DNA from: SLRI01 sp964393275
Lineage (GTDB): Bacteria > Pseudomonadota > Alphaproteobacteria > Geminicoccales > Geminicoccaceae
Assembly: GCA_964393275.1 (NCBI GenBank)
Contig: CAYMTA010000047.1
Span: 1 to 31,611, forward strand
Direction of reading: 5' to 3'
DNA length: 31,611 nucleotides
The notes beneath the pieces were generated by a model. The model ran no database searches and was not told where the DNA came from. It saw nothing but the letters and a program-made list of their open reading frames with translations. Positions 13,882-22,526 of this stretch are shown here, in pieces; the first letter of the stretch is position 1, and each line of letters opens with the position of its first letter. Made by a program: the position numbers and the translations under genes.

Positions 13882-14168
13882 TCGAGGCGAAGCCGGGCAA
13901 GCGGGCGGAGCTCTTGGCGGCGTTCAAGGCCAATGTGCCGGCGGTGCATGCCGAGGATGGCTGCCTCGTCTACGAGGCGACGGTGGACACCCCGGGTGCG
14001 GGGCCGATCCAGACGCCGTTTGGTGCGGACACGTTCGTCGTGGTGGAGAAGTGGGCGAGCCTCGCGGCGTTGCAGGCGCATGCGGCGGCACCGCACATGC
14101 AGCGCTATGGCGAGCGGGTGAAGGATCTGCTGGCCGACCGCACGATCCACGTGCTGTCGCCGGCCTGA
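13854..14168 (+). CDS. Antibiotic-biosynthesis-monooxygenase domain protein (YgiN-like)
   Basis: This 104-residue protein has one ferredoxin-like ABM domain. VHVVAVIEAKPGKRAELLAA (residues 4-23) is followed by VHAEDGCLVYEATVD, DTFVVVEKWASLAALQAHAA and APHMQRYGERVKDLL, a good match to putative quinol monooxygenases. Such proteins are dimers that oxidise quinols or aromatic substrates without a cofactor, or only bind them. GTG 13854 was chosen because GGGGGAG lies a few bases upstream; ATG 13824 is possible. It precedes the antiporter by 58 bases and may be co-transcribed with it. Confidence 0.82.
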   Translation: MEPVHVVAVIEAKPGKRAELLAAFKANVPAVHAEDGCLVYEATVDTPGAGPIQTPFGADTFVVVEKWASLAALQAHAAAPHMQRYGERVKDLLADRTIHVLSPA

Positions 14169-14226
14169 GGCCGGCTCGGCGCCGCCGGTTGCCGGTCGGG
14201 ACCGGGCTGCGGATGACGGCGCCCTG

Positions 14227-15447
14227 ATGTATGCGAACGCGGCGCTGCTCGCGCTGATCGGCTTTCTCTACGTGCTGGTGTCGGGGCGGGTCGAGCGGAC
14301 GTGGCTGAGCGGCCCGATCGTGTTCGTCGCCGCCGGCTATCTTCTGGGTCCGGGCGGGCTCGATGTGCTGTCGCTCGAGGTGACCGCGGAGGGGCTGCGC
14401 CTGCTGGCGGAGCTGACGCTCGCCATGGTGCTGTTCAGCGACGCCGCCAAGGCGGACCTCGCCCGGATACGCCGGCGCCTCGGCCTGCCCGAGCGGCTTC
14501 TGCTGATCGGCCTGCCCTTGGCGATCCTCTTCGGCATGCTGGTGGCTGGCCTGCTCTTTCCCGGCATGGGCCTGCTCGAGATGGCGCTGCTCGCGGCCAT
14601 CCTGGCGCCGACCGACGCAGCGCTCGGCGCACCGGTGGTGGCCAACGCCCTGGTGCCCGCCGACCTGCGCCAGACGCTCAATGTCGAGAGCGGGCTGAAT
14701 GACGGCATCGCCGTGCCGATCGTCGTCCTGCTCGTCGGCATCGCCATCGGCACGAAGATCGAGGGTCTGCCGGTGGCGCATGTGCTCGAGGTCGTGGTCG
14801 GGGAGCTGGGCATCGGCCTGGTCACCGGCGCGGCGCTGGCGGCCCTGGCCGCCCCGCTCCTGCGCATCGCGGCGGCACGGCACTGGATCGCGCCCGGCTG
14901 GCGGGACGTGGCGCTCGTGGCGCTCGCGACCGGCTGCTTCACGGCGGCGCAGGCGTTGGGCGGCAGCGGCTTCATCGCCTGCTTCGTGGGCGGCCTCGTC
15001 TTCAACCTCCGCTACCCTCGCCACCACGAGCTCCTGCGCGGGGCCGAGACCGTGGGCGACGGTCTGGCGCTCCTCACCTGGGTGGTGTTCGGGGCGACCA
15101 TCGTCTGGCAGGCGATCGACCGGATCACGCTGCCGATCCTGGCCTATGCGCTGCTCAGCCTGACGGTCGTGCGGATGCTGCCCGTCTATCTCAGCCTCAT
15201 GGGCGCGACGCTGGCGCCGCGCGACCGGCTGTTCGTCGGCTGGTTCGGGCCGCGCGGCCTCGCCAGCATCGTCTTCGCGTTGCTCATCCTCGATACCGGG
15301 CTGCCGCATCTCGAGACGATCGAGGCGACGATCGCCTGCACGATCCTGCTCAGCGTCATCGCCCACGGCATGACCGCCAACCCACTCGTCCACCTCTCCG
15401 CCGCGCGCTGGCGCCGGGCCCAGATGGCCGCCGTCGACCCTTCCTGA
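14227..15447 (+). CDS. CPA1-type cation/proton antiporter (NhaP-like)
   Basis: This 406-residue inner-membrane protein has about twelve helices. The core has the CPA1 motif of electroneutral exchangers: LAPTDAALGAPVV (about residues 124-136) and NVESGLNDGIAVPIVVL (about 151-167), where the Asn-Asp pair forms the ion site. WFGPRGLASIVFALLIL follows near the end. It exchanges Na+ or K+ for H+ and so contributes to pH and salt balance. There is no large cytoplasmic tail (C-terminus about 25 residues after the last helix). ATG 14227 gives a short N-terminus flowing straight into helix 1. Confidence 0.88.
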   Translation: MYANAALLALIGFLYVLVSGRVERTWLSGPIVFVAAGYLLGPGGLDVLSLEVTAEGLRLLAELTLAMVLFSDAAKADLARIRRRLGLPERLLLIGLPLAILFGMLVAGLLFPGMGLLEMALLAAILAPTDAALGAPVVANALVPADLRQTLNVESGLNDGIAVPIVVLLVGIAIGTKIEGLPVAHVLEVVVGELGIGLVTGAALAALAAPLLRIAAARHWIAPGWRDVALVALATGCFTAAQALGGSGFIACFVGGLVFNLRYPRHHELLRGAETVGDGLALLTWVVFGATIVWQAIDRITLPILAYALLSLTVVRMLPVYLSLMGATLAPRDRLFVGWFGPRGLASIVFALLILDTGLPHLETIEATIACTILLSVIAHGMTANPLVHLSAARWRRAQMAAVDPS

Positions 15448-15552
15448 GGGGTCGAGGGTCAGGGCGGCCCGGCCGCCTTGGATGCCGGCTTGTGCGCGGC
15501 GACATCCTGCGGCACGATCCGCCGCGAATCATTTGTTCGGGAGGAGGAGCAC

Positions 15553-17046
15553 ATGTCGGCAACGGAGCCATTCGTCTGGAGATCGGCGAGCGAGATCGCG
15601 GCGGAGGTCAGGGCCCGCCGGGTGTCGCCGGTCGAGGTGATGGACGCGACCATCGCCCGGATCGAGGCGCGCAACCCGAGCCTGAATGCCTTCGTGTTCA
15701 CCGACTTCGAGGGGGCGCGGGCGGCGGCGAAAAAGGCCGAGCAGGCGGTCATGTCGGGCGCTGCCCTGGGCCCGCTGCACGGCGTGCCGACGGCGATGAA
15801 GGACCTCTTCGACTTCAAGCCGGGCTGGCCCACGACGCTCGGCGGGGTTCGGGCGATGAAGGACTGGCGGCCCGACCTGACCTGCCCCTATGTCGAGCGG
15901 ATGGAGCGGGCCGGTGCGATCCTGGTCGGCAAGTGCAACAGCCCGATCATGGGCTTTCGCGGGGTGTGCGACAATTATCTCTTCGGCCCGACGGGCAACC
16001 CCTTCGACACGAGCCGCAACCCCGGCGGCTCCTCGGGCGGCAGCGCTGCCGCGGTCGGCGATGGCCTGGTGCCCGTCGCCGAGGGCACGGATGGCGGCGG
16101 GTCGATCCGCATCCCGGCGTCCTGGTCCGGCATCTTCGGCTACAAGGCCGGCTTCGGCCGGGTGCCGCTCAACTCGCGCCCCGACGCCTTCACCCCGGCC
16201 GGCTGCTTCATCCACGAGGGGCCCCTGGCCCGCACGGTCGAGGACGCGGCCCTGGCGATGACGGCGCTCGCCGGGTTCGACAGCCGCGATCCCTTCTCGC
16301 TGCCGGACGTGGTCGATTACCTCGGCGCCACCCGCCGCTCGATCCAGGGGATGCGCATCGCCTGGACCCCGAATTTCGGCGTCTTTCCGGTCGAGCCCGT
16401 GATCGTCGAGACCTGCCGGGAGGCGCTGCGCGCCTTCGAGGCCGCGGGTGCGGTCGTCGAGGAGGTGGATTTCGGCATCAAGCGCCATCACCTCGAGCTC
16501 GCCGATCTCTGGTGCAAGCTGATCACGCCGCTCAGCGTCAACGCCTTCGAGACGTTCAAGGCGGCCGGCGTCGATCTCCTGGGCGACCACCGTGACGACT
16601 TCCCGCCCGAGTTCCTGCGCTGGCTGGACTACAGCTACCGGGCCACGGTGCCGGAGCAGCTGCAGAGCCAGATCGTCCGCACCGAGATCAACGACGCGAT
16701 CCAGGGCGTGCTCGACAGCCACGACCTGATCCTTTCGCCGACTTTGGCGGCATTGCCGGTCAAGAACGGCGGCGACGGCAACACGCTCGGCCCGGCCGAG
16801 ATCAACGGCGAGCCGGTCGAGCGGCTGATCGGCTGGTGCATGACCTACTTCATCAACTTCAGCGGCCATCCCGCGGCCTCGATCCCGGCCGGGCTGGCGC
16901 CTGGCAACCTGCCGGTGGGCCTGCAGATCATCGGCCGGCGCCACGCCGACGCGGACGTCTTCGCCGCCAGCGCGGCGTTCGAGCGGATCAGGCCCTGGTT
17001 CGACAGCTACCGGATACCGGAGGGCCGCTCGCTGACGGTCAACTGA
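15553..17046 (+). CDS. Amidase (amidase-signature family)
   Basis: This 497-residue hydrolase has a complete Ser-cis-Ser-Lys triad: Lys83 in VPTAMKDLFD, cis-Ser160 in NPGGSSGGSAAA, and nucleophile Ser184 in GTDGGGSIRIPAS. The Ser-Ser spacing of 24 equals that of fatty-acid amide hydrolase. The family includes GatA and enzymes acting on aliphatic, aryl or peptide amides. GatA function is unlikely because gatB and gatC are absent. It ends 8 bases inside the convergent dimethylformamidase-like gene and lies in a cluster of amide- and amino-acid-related genes, so an amide-catabolic role is inferred. ATG 15553 has GGAGGAGCAC upstream. Confidence 0.9.
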   Translation: MSATEPFVWRSASEIAAEVRARRVSPVEVMDATIARIEARNPSLNAFVFTDFEGARAAAKKAEQAVMSGAALGPLHGVPTAMKDLFDFKPGWPTTLGGVRAMKDWRPDLTCPYVERMERAGAILVGKCNSPIMGFRGVCDNYLFGPTGNPFDTSRNPGGSSGGSAAAVGDGLVPVAEGTDGGGSIRIPASWSGIFGYKAGFGRVPLNSRPDAFTPAGCFIHEGPLARTVEDAALAMTALAGFDSRDPFSLPDVVDYLGATRRSIQGMRIAWTPNFGVFPVEPVIVETCREALRAFEAAGAVVEEVDFGIKRHHLELADLWCKLITPLSVNAFETFKAAGVDLLGDHRDDFPPEFLRWLDYSYRATVPEQLQSQIVRTEINDAIQGVLDSHDLILSPTLAALPVKNGGDGNTLGPAEINGEPVERLIGWCMTYFINFSGHPAASIPAGLAPGNLPVGLQIIGRRHADADVFAASAAFERIRPWFDSYRIPEGRSLTVN

Positions 17047-19252
17047 ACGGCGTCGGATCGAGGAACCGTCGCAGCACGTTGCCCGTGATCCTCGAGACGT
17101 TGTTGTCGTAGCCGTTCCAGGAGAGGCTGCCGCACCACGCGATCGAGCCGGTGGCGAAGACGGCGCCACCGGCCGCGGTGTCGAAGAAGGTCATGTCGGC
17201 GCGCACGTTCGGGTGCTCGGAGCCCTTGAGGTTGGGGGGGACGACGCCGAACTCCTCGTTGACCAGCATGATGACGTCGCTGTGTGCCTCGGAGCTGGCG
17301 AGGACCAGGGTGTGCGGCGGCGTGCCGAGGTCGTGGCGGATGGCGTCCAGCTCGAGCCCGGCGGCACCGCCGCCGATCAGGCCGAAATCGCCGATGATGT
17401 CGCCCTCGACGCCCTCGAAGACGAAGGCGGCGCGCGGGTCGTGGCTGTCCGGCTGCCGCCTGTAGTACGAGCAGATGTCGAAGCCCTGGGCCATGAAGCC
17501 GATGCCGAGCAGCGCCTGCGGCGGCCGGCCCTGCCGGCGCCAAAGGCCGCCATACTCGCCGGTGAAGCTGTGGTGGTACTCGCCCGGGTCGGCCTCCCAG
17601 GTGCGGATGCCGTCCTCGGCCCGGCGCACCTCGATCACGCCATCGAGCGCGTCGTGGAAGGCGATGCGCCAGTACCAGCCATTGGCGGCGACGTACATGA
17701 GCCGGCCGCCCCGGTCGATCCAGGCGCGCATCGCGTCCCACATGCGGGTCGAGTGGTATTCCGGGTGGGTCCCGGTGATCACCACGTCGTAGGGCTCGAG
17801 CAGCGCCAGGCCCTCTTCATGCAGGTCCTCGTCGGTGACGAGGTCGAACTCGACCTGCATGTGGCTCTCGAGCCAGTCGGTGATGTGCAGGTCGGCGTTG
17901 AACTGCCAGAGGCCGGAGCCGGTGGCGCCGAGCCAGGAGCTGTATTTCGGCCGCATGTTGAGGATCGGGCGGTGGCGCGAGGAGTAGCACACACCGCTGC
18001 CGTCGGCGTGGCTGTCGTAGAGCGAGAGGCCGAGTTCGGGATGGTCATAGAGGAAGATGTCGGACGGCTGGTAGGTGACCAGCCGGCCGATGACCATCTC
18101 GGTCGCCTCGCTTCTGATGTGGTTCTGGTCGTTGGCGTAGGCCATGTAGGCGGCGGTCGGTGCGAGGAAGGCGAGCTTCGGCCGGTTGCGATCACCACGT
18201 GGCGGGCGGACGAAGAAGGGGATCAGGTCCTCCTGCGTGCCGTCCTCGGCATCGCCGCACCAGACATGCGCGGCATAGACGCCGGAGCGGAGATCGTCCG
18301 GCACGGTGAAGGCGAAATCGGTGGACCAGCCGGCGTCGAAGAGGTCGTCGGCATGGAAATGGATGGCGCCATAGTGCTCGGGCTTGCGCCACCAGCACAT
18401 CTCCTCGCCACTCCAGCACCAGCCCTTCATCGCCCGGGCCGGCAGGTGCTCGAGTTGGCCCTCGAGCCTGTGCGGGCCCGTGTCGTGGATGCGGGTCGTG
18501 CGGGTGCCTAATGCGAAGTCGAAGGCGAAGACGAGGTCGGGGAGGAGATCGGCCGGCAGCGGGCGGACGAGGAGGGCCTCGAGGCGCTCCGGCGGCAGGG
18601 CGCGCGCGAGGAGGCGCGGGCTGTCGATCTTGCCGTTCAGGTGGCTCTTGCGGGGGCTGCCCTCGGCGGCGATCAAAAGCTCGGCGGCGGCGAGGTCGGG
18701 GCTCGTCGCCGTGGCGCTGACCATGGCGGTGTCGGCGCCGCCGGGATAGGCCAGAAGCGGCCGCTGGACCAGGGTCGCGATGCCGGTCGCGGCGTCGAAG
18801 GTGAGCGCCGCCAGGTACCAGTGGCGCTCGTGGAGCGGTGCCTTGCTCTCGAGCGTGGTCCTGCCGATGCGGCCGACGAGCCCGCCCTTGTCGCCGATGG
18901 CCAGGACCAGATCCTCGCCCAGGGCCAGGATCGCCTGGCGGCCCTTGGCCGGCGTGGTCGGCCAGACCATGGCCATGAGCGTGAAGCTCCCGAGGGCGGC
19001 GAAGGCGGGGTGATGCGGGACGACGCCAAAGGAGCCGGCACGGATCGGCTGGTTTCGGCCCTCGTACTCGCCCTCGATCGGCGATGGCACGGCGGCGTAT
19101 TTGTAGCCGGGGCCCTCGGGATTGGCGTCGCCGTGGATCAGGCGAACGATCTCGGCCCGAAAGCGCTGGCCCTTGAAGGCGCTGACCTTGAACTCGATCA
19201 CCTCGCCCGGCGCCACGCTGAATTTGTCGGCATAGCCGATGAGCTCCAGCAT
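17039..19252 (-). CDS. N,N-dimethylformamidase-like large (beta) subunit
   Basis: This is a 737-residue protein. An N-terminal beta-rich region (1-60) and a jelly-roll/LamG-like region (about 75-235) are followed by a large C-terminal catalytic region (about 355-737), the layout of the large chain of dimethylformamidase (about 760 residues). That enzyme hydrolyses N-alkylformamides to formate and amine at a mononuclear iron held by two Tyr and one Glu. Candidates here are Tyr369 or Tyr372 (PTAAYMAYAND), Tyr412 (LYDSHADG) and Glu498 (GTHPEYHS). This is my alignment by eye. ATG 19252 overlaps the small-subunit stop as TGATG; the open frame further upstream is a shadow. The substrate is uncertain; close relatives act on unknown compounds. 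Confidence 0.8.
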   Translation of the reverse strand: MLELIGYADKFSVAPGEVIEFKVSAFKGQRFRAEIVRLIHGDANPEGPGYKYAAVPSPIEGEYEGRNQPIRAGSFGVVPHHPAFAALGSFTLMAMVWPTTPAKGRQAILALGEDLVLAIGDKGGLVGRIGRTTLESKAPLHERHWYLAALTFDAATGIATLVQRPLLAYPGGADTAMVSATATSPDLAAAELLIAAEGSPRKSHLNGKIDSPRLLARALPPERLEALLVRPLPADLLPDLVFAFDFALGTRTTRIHDTGPHRLEGQLEHLPARAMKGWCWSGEEMCWWRKPEHYGAIHFHADDLFDAGWSTDFAFTVPDDLRSGVYAAHVWCGDAEDGTQEDLIPFFVRPPRGDRNRPKLAFLAPTAAYMAYANDQNHIRSEATEMVIGRLVTYQPSDIFLYDHPELGLSLYDSHADGSGVCYSSRHRPILNMRPKYSSWLGATGSGLWQFNADLHITDWLESHMQVEFDLVTDEDLHEEGLALLEPYDVVITGTHPEYHSTRMWDAMRAWIDRGGRLMYVAANGWYWRIAFHDALDGVIEVRRAEDGIRTWEADPGEYHHSFTGEYGGLWRRQGRPPQALLGIGFMAQGFDICSYYRRQPDSHDPRAAFVFEGVEGDIIGDFGLIGGGAAGLELDAIRHDLGTPPHTLVLASSEAHSDVIMLVNEEFGVVPPNLKGSEHPNVRADMTFFDTAAGGAVFATGSIAWCGSLSWNGYDNNVSRITGNVLRRFLDPTPFS

Positions 19253-19551
19253 CAGTTGAGATCCTCGCCGGTGAGCGCCTTCCAGCGCAGCTTGAAGACC
19301 GCCCATTCCGCCTCTTCCCGGCTCTTGAAGACGTGGTCGTGGAGGATCTCGATCGGCCGCTTGCGGTCGCCGTGGATGGCGAGCTTCCATTCCTTGAAGG
19401 GCTTCGTGCAGACCAGGATGTACTTGCCGTCGAGCGGGACGCAGCGCATGCGATTGAGGACGCGCAGCAGGCCGGGGCTGTGGCGGCCGTAGGGGTTCTG
19501 CCGGAACTCGTCGACGAGCATCCGGTCCTCGGGCTGGATCTGGTAGCGCAT
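19252..19551 (-). CDS. N,N-dimethylformamidase-like small (alpha) subunit
   Basis: This 99-residue basic protein is translationally coupled to the large-subunit gene (TGATG overlap). It contains RQNPYGRHSPGLLRVLNRMR, KYILVCTKPFKEWKLAIHGD and FKSREEAEWAVFKLRWKALT. Small size, position and sequence character fit the light chain of dimethylformamidase (about 130 residues in Paracoccus), which pairs with the heavy chain as alpha2beta2. It is shorter than the characterised light chains. It has no catalytic motif of its own and is expected to be structural. It follows the oxidoreductase gene by 15 bases. Confidence 0.72.
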   Translation of the reverse strand: MRYQIQPEDRMLVDEFRQNPYGRHSPGLLRVLNRMRCVPLDGKYILVCTKPFKEWKLAIHGDRKRPIEILHDHVFKSREEAEWAVFKLRWKALTGEDLN

Positions 19552-19566
19552 GGGTCTCTCGTTTCG

Positions 19567-20658
19567 CTAGAGCGTGATCGCCCGCTCCTCGTCGATGCTC
19601 TGCTGGGCGGCGAGGACGATGCGCAGCGAGCTCACCGCATCGGCCATGCTGTCGGCGAGGTCGGTGTCGTTCAGGATGGCGTCCAGGAACAGCGCCTGCT
19701 CGCGCTCGCAGAGCTCCTGGTGGTCGGGCTCGTCCTCGGTCGAGATCCACTCGTCCGGCTTCGTGAAGTTGTTGTTCGCGTCGAGCTCGCCGTGGTGCAG
19801 CTTGATGGCGTTGGTCTTGGTGTGCTGGTCGATGTCGGCCGAATCCGAGACCTTGTCGGCCCTGGCCTCGCTCTGCCCCTCCTGCGGCTTGTAGGCGATG
19901 GAGGCGGAGCCCTTCGGGCCCCAGACGTCCTTCACGAAATAGGCGACCTCGGACATCATCGGCCCCCAGCCGGCCTCGTACCAGCCGACCGAGCCGTCGT
20001 CGAAGGTGACGTGCAGGTGGCCGTAGTTCTGCACCTTGGTCTCGGCGCTGAGCCTGGCCCCGATGCCGTGGACGCGCACCGGCTTCGCCCGAGTCATCTG
20101 GCACATCACGTCGACATAGTGGACGCCGCAATCGACGATCGGGGTCAGGCTCTCCATCAGGGCCTTGTGCCAGTCCCAGGCCGGCCCCGAGGATTGCTGG
20201 TTGAGGTTCATGCGCATGACCAAAGGCTTGCCGAGCCCCTGCGCCAGCTCGACGAACTTCGTCCAGGCCGGATGCACGCGCAGGATGTAGCCCAGCACCA
20301 GCTTGCGGTTCTTCTCCTTCGCCTTGGCGACGACGCGCTCGGCGTCGGCGTTGTTGGTGGCGATCGGCTTTTCCATGAAGACGTGGCAGCCGGCGTCCAT
20401 GGCGCGGATGGCGAGGTCGGCATGGGTGTCGGGGTAGGTGTTGATCGAGACGGCGTCGGGCCTGGTCTCGCGCAGCGCCTGCTCGAAGTCGTTGAAGCGC
20501 GGGTAGCCGGCGATCTCGTCCGGCAGCCTGGTCGACGGGCCCATCGAGCGGCTGACGAGGCCGACCAGCTCGAAGCCCGGGTTGCGGTGATAGGCCTTGG
20601 CGTGGCTCGCCCCCATGTTGCCGACCCCGACAACGAGCACCCGTACCGGCTTCGCCAT
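19567..20658 (-). CDS. Gfo/Idh/MocA family oxidoreductase
   Basis: This 363-residue NAD(P)-dependent dehydrogenase has an N-terminal Rossmann fold with VLVVGVGNMGASHAKAY (GxGxxG), and the family EKP motif in CHVFMEKPIATNNADAE. The C-terminal substrate domain includes SLTPIVDCGVHYVDVMCQMT, with the D-x-G-x-H pattern carrying the catalytic His. It is the first gene of an operon with the two dimethylformamidase-like subunits, so it may oxidise a product or the parent of their substrate. The usual sugar or inositol role cannot be assumed. ATG 20658 has a G-rich ribosome site; an in-frame extension to 20715 is non-homologous. Confidence 0.88.
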   Translation of the reverse strand: MAKPVRVLVVGVGNMGASHAKAYHRNPGFELVGLVSRSMGPSTRLPDEIAGYPRFNDFEQALRETRPDAVSINTYPDTHADLAIRAMDAGCHVFMEKPIATNNADAERVVAKAKEKNRKLVLGYILRVHPAWTKFVELAQGLGKPLVMRMNLNQQSSGPAWDWHKALMESLTPIVDCGVHYVDVMCQMTRAKPVRVHGIGARLSAETKVQNYGHLHVTFDDGSVGWYEAGWGPMMSEVAYFVKDVWGPKGSASIAYKPQEGQSEARADKVSDSADIDQHTKTNAIKLHHGELDANNNFTKPDEWISTEDEPDHQELCEREQALFLDAILNDTDLADSMADAVSSLRIVLAAQQSIDEERAITL

Positions 20659-20687
20659 GACGTCCCCCCCCTCAGTTGCTGGGCGCC

Positions 20688-20715
20688 ATGTTACGCACCG
20701 GCGGGCGGGCGGCAA
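20688..20715 (-). promoter_or_regulatory. Candidate promoter for the dimethylformamidase-like operon
   Basis: On the minus strand TTGCCG (20715-20710), a 16-base spacer and TAACAT (20693-20688) resemble -35 and -10 elements, 29 bases before the ATG at 20658. The 181-base divergent gap shared with the importer also holds short palindromes around 20720-20735 (GAGCGCTC, GCTCTCGAGC) that could be operator half-sites. Prediction by eye only. Confidence 0.35.
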
Positions 20716-20839
20716 GGCCCGAGCGCTCTCGAGCGGGGCGGCGCCATCCTGCCACAGCGCGTCAGGTGCTGATCAGGCCACCTTGACGGATGGAGCGGGC
20801 TCGGTGACGTTGGCGCCGGGGAGCAAAGGAGCCTGCGCC

Positions 20840-21622
20840 TTGAGCCGGAACGGACAGCCCAAGCTGGCGGTCGCCAACGCGTCGAAATATTACGATACCG
20901 GCACAGGCAAGGTGCACGCGCTCGACGATTTCTCGATTGAGGTGCAGGAGGGCGAGCTCGCCTGCCTGCTCGGCCCCTCGGGCTGTGGCAAGTCCACGCT
21001 GCTCTGGGCGATGGCCGGGCTGCACGGTCTCTCGTCCGGCGAGATCCGTCTCGACGGCAAGCCCGTGACGAAGCCCAACCCGCAGATCGCCATGGTCTTC
21101 CAGGAGGCCAATCTCCTGCCCTGGCGCAATCTCATCAAGAACATCGAGCTGCCGTTCGAGATCCGCGGGCAGAAGCCGGACCGGGCGCGGATCGACGCGC
21201 TGCTCGCCGAGGTCGGCCTCGCCGGGTTCGAGAGCAAGATGCCGCGCGAGCTTTCGGGCGGCATGCAGCAGCGCGCCTCGATCGTCCGGGCCCTTTCGGT
21301 CGATCCGTCGCTGCTCTTGATGGACGAGCCGTTCGGAGCGCTCGATGCCTTCACCCGGGACGAGATGAACCTGCTGATCCAGCAGATCTGGATGGAGACG
21401 CGAAAGACGGTCGTCTTCATCACCCACAACATCGCCGAGGCGGTCTTCCTCGCCGACCGGGTCTTCGTGATGAGCGCCCGGCCCGGGCGGCTGGCACGGA
21501 TCTTCGAGATCGACCTGCCGCGGCCGCGCGGGCTCGAGATCTTCATGGCGCCGCATTTCATCGAGCTGGTCGGTGAGATCAAGGGCTCGATCGATCACAA
21601 GCCGCAGGTCCAGGCGGCCTAG
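20840..21622 (+). CDS. ABC transporter ATPase, NitT/TauT type
   Basis: This 260-residue ATPase is complete: Walker A GPSGCGKST (45-53), Q-loop VFQEANLLPW, signature LSGGMQQR, Walker B LLLMDEPFGALD, and switch His in VFITHNIAEAV. The family is that of nitrate, taurine, sulfonate and pyrimidine-precursor importers. It is the first of three genes (ATPase, permease, binding protein), divergent from the dimethylformamidase-like operon, so it presumably energises uptake of the compound that operon degrades. TTG 20840 is chosen with AAAGGAG upstream; there is no ATG close to the homologous start. Confidence 0.9.
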   Translation: MSRNGQPKLAVANASKYYDTGTGKVHALDDFSIEVQEGELACLLGPSGCGKSTLLWAMAGLHGLSSGEIRLDGKPVTKPNPQIAMVFQEANLLPWRNLIKNIELPFEIRGQKPDRARIDALLAEVGLAGFESKMPRELSGGMQQRASIVRALSVDPSLLLMDEPFGALDAFTRDEMNLLIQQIWMETRKTVVFITHNIAEAVFLADRVFVMSARPGRLARIFEIDLPRPRGLEIFMAPHFIELVGEIKGSIDHKPQVQAA

Positions 21623-21637
21623 GAGCAGCAACGCATC

Positions 21638-22501
21638 ATGGCGAGCGTCGATCGAGAGCTGCGGGACAAGATCCCGACCTTCGAGAAGGCCGGGGCCGGC
21701 GGCGGCGCTGGTGGGGTCGGCAACTGGTCGAGCGCCGCCTCGACGCTGTCGATCCTCAAGGGCGGCCGGGATGCGACGCTGATCCTGGTCACCGCGATCA
21801 TCGTCTTCGGCGGTGCCGAGCTTCTGCTCAGGCTGTTCGAGGTGCCGGCCTACATAGCACCCACCCCGTCCCAGGTGGTCTGGGCGCTGATCACGGACTT
21901 TCCCTATATCGGGCCGCATATCGGCTACACGCTGATCGAGCTTTTCGTCGGCTTTTCGATCGGCGCCTCGATCGGCTTTGTTCTCGCGGCCGTGATCACC
22001 CAGTTCCCGCTGGTCGAGAAGATCGTGGCCCCCTACATCCTCCTGCTCGTGACGACGCCGATGCTGGCCTTGGTGCCACTTCTGATTCTCAAGTTCGGCT
22101 TCGGCTTCACGCCCCGCATCATCGCCGTGACGCTCGCCGCCGGGCCCATGGTGATGATCAATGCCGCGACCGGCTTTCGCCGCACCGATCTCGCGAAGAT
22201 CGCGCTTGCCCGCAGCTTCGGCGCCTCGACCCTGCAGATCTTCATGAAGATCCGCATCCCCATGGCGATGCCGATGGTCGTCGTCGGGCTGATGATCGGC
22301 TCGATCTTCGGCCTTCTGACCGCCGTGGGTGCCGAGATGGTCGGCGGCTCGTTCGGGCTCGGCAATCGGTTGACCTACTACTCGTCGCTGATCCAGATGC
22401 CGCAGTTCTTCGCCTGCATCCTCGTGCTCGCGATCATCGGCATCTCGATCTATGTGTTCTTCTACTGGGTCGGCAAGAAATGGGCGAGCTGGGAAAGCTG
22501 A
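21638..22501 (+). CDS. ABC transporter permease, NitT/TauT type
   Basis: This 287-residue inner-membrane protein has an unusual glycine-rich, charged cytoplasmic N-terminus of about 45 residues, then six helices. The EAA loop is at LARSFGASTLQIFMKIRIPM (about residues 188-207). AGPMVMINAATGFR and the C-terminal VFFYWVGKKWASWES are typical of the family. It starts 15 bases after the ATPase stop and is followed after 25 bases by the binding-protein gene, so all three are one transcription unit. Confidence 0.9.
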   Translation: MASVDRELRDKIPTFEKAGAGGGAGGVGNWSSAASTLSILKGGRDATLILVTAIIVFGGAELLLRLFEVPAYIAPTPSQVVWALITDFPYIGPHIGYTLIELFVGFSIGASIGFVLAAVITQFPLVEKIVAPYILLLVTTPMLALVPLLILKFGFGFTPRIIAVTLAAGPMVMINAATGFRRTDLAKIALARSFGASTLQIFMKIRIPMAMPMVVVGLMIGSIFGLLTAVGAEMVGGSFGLGNRLTYYSSLIQMPQFFACILVLAIIGISIYVFFYWVGKKWASWES

Positions 22502-22526
22502 TCGCCCGAGCAAGGGAGAGACAGGG

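Noticed and set aside
13924..15393. A 489-codon minus-strand open frame
   Set aside because: It is antisense to the ABM protein and the antiporter; composition is that of a shadow frame (Q/R/D/H-rich, no motif).
15553..17046. The amidase as GatA of the tRNA amidotransferase
   Set aside because: No gatB or gatC nearby, and it sits in a catabolic context; the triad alone does not distinguish them.
17039..20131. A 1030-codon open frame on the minus strand as one large protein
   Set aside because: The part above 19252 runs out of frame through the small subunit and oxidoreductase genes, whose own frames show clear family motifs. The true start is ATG 19252.
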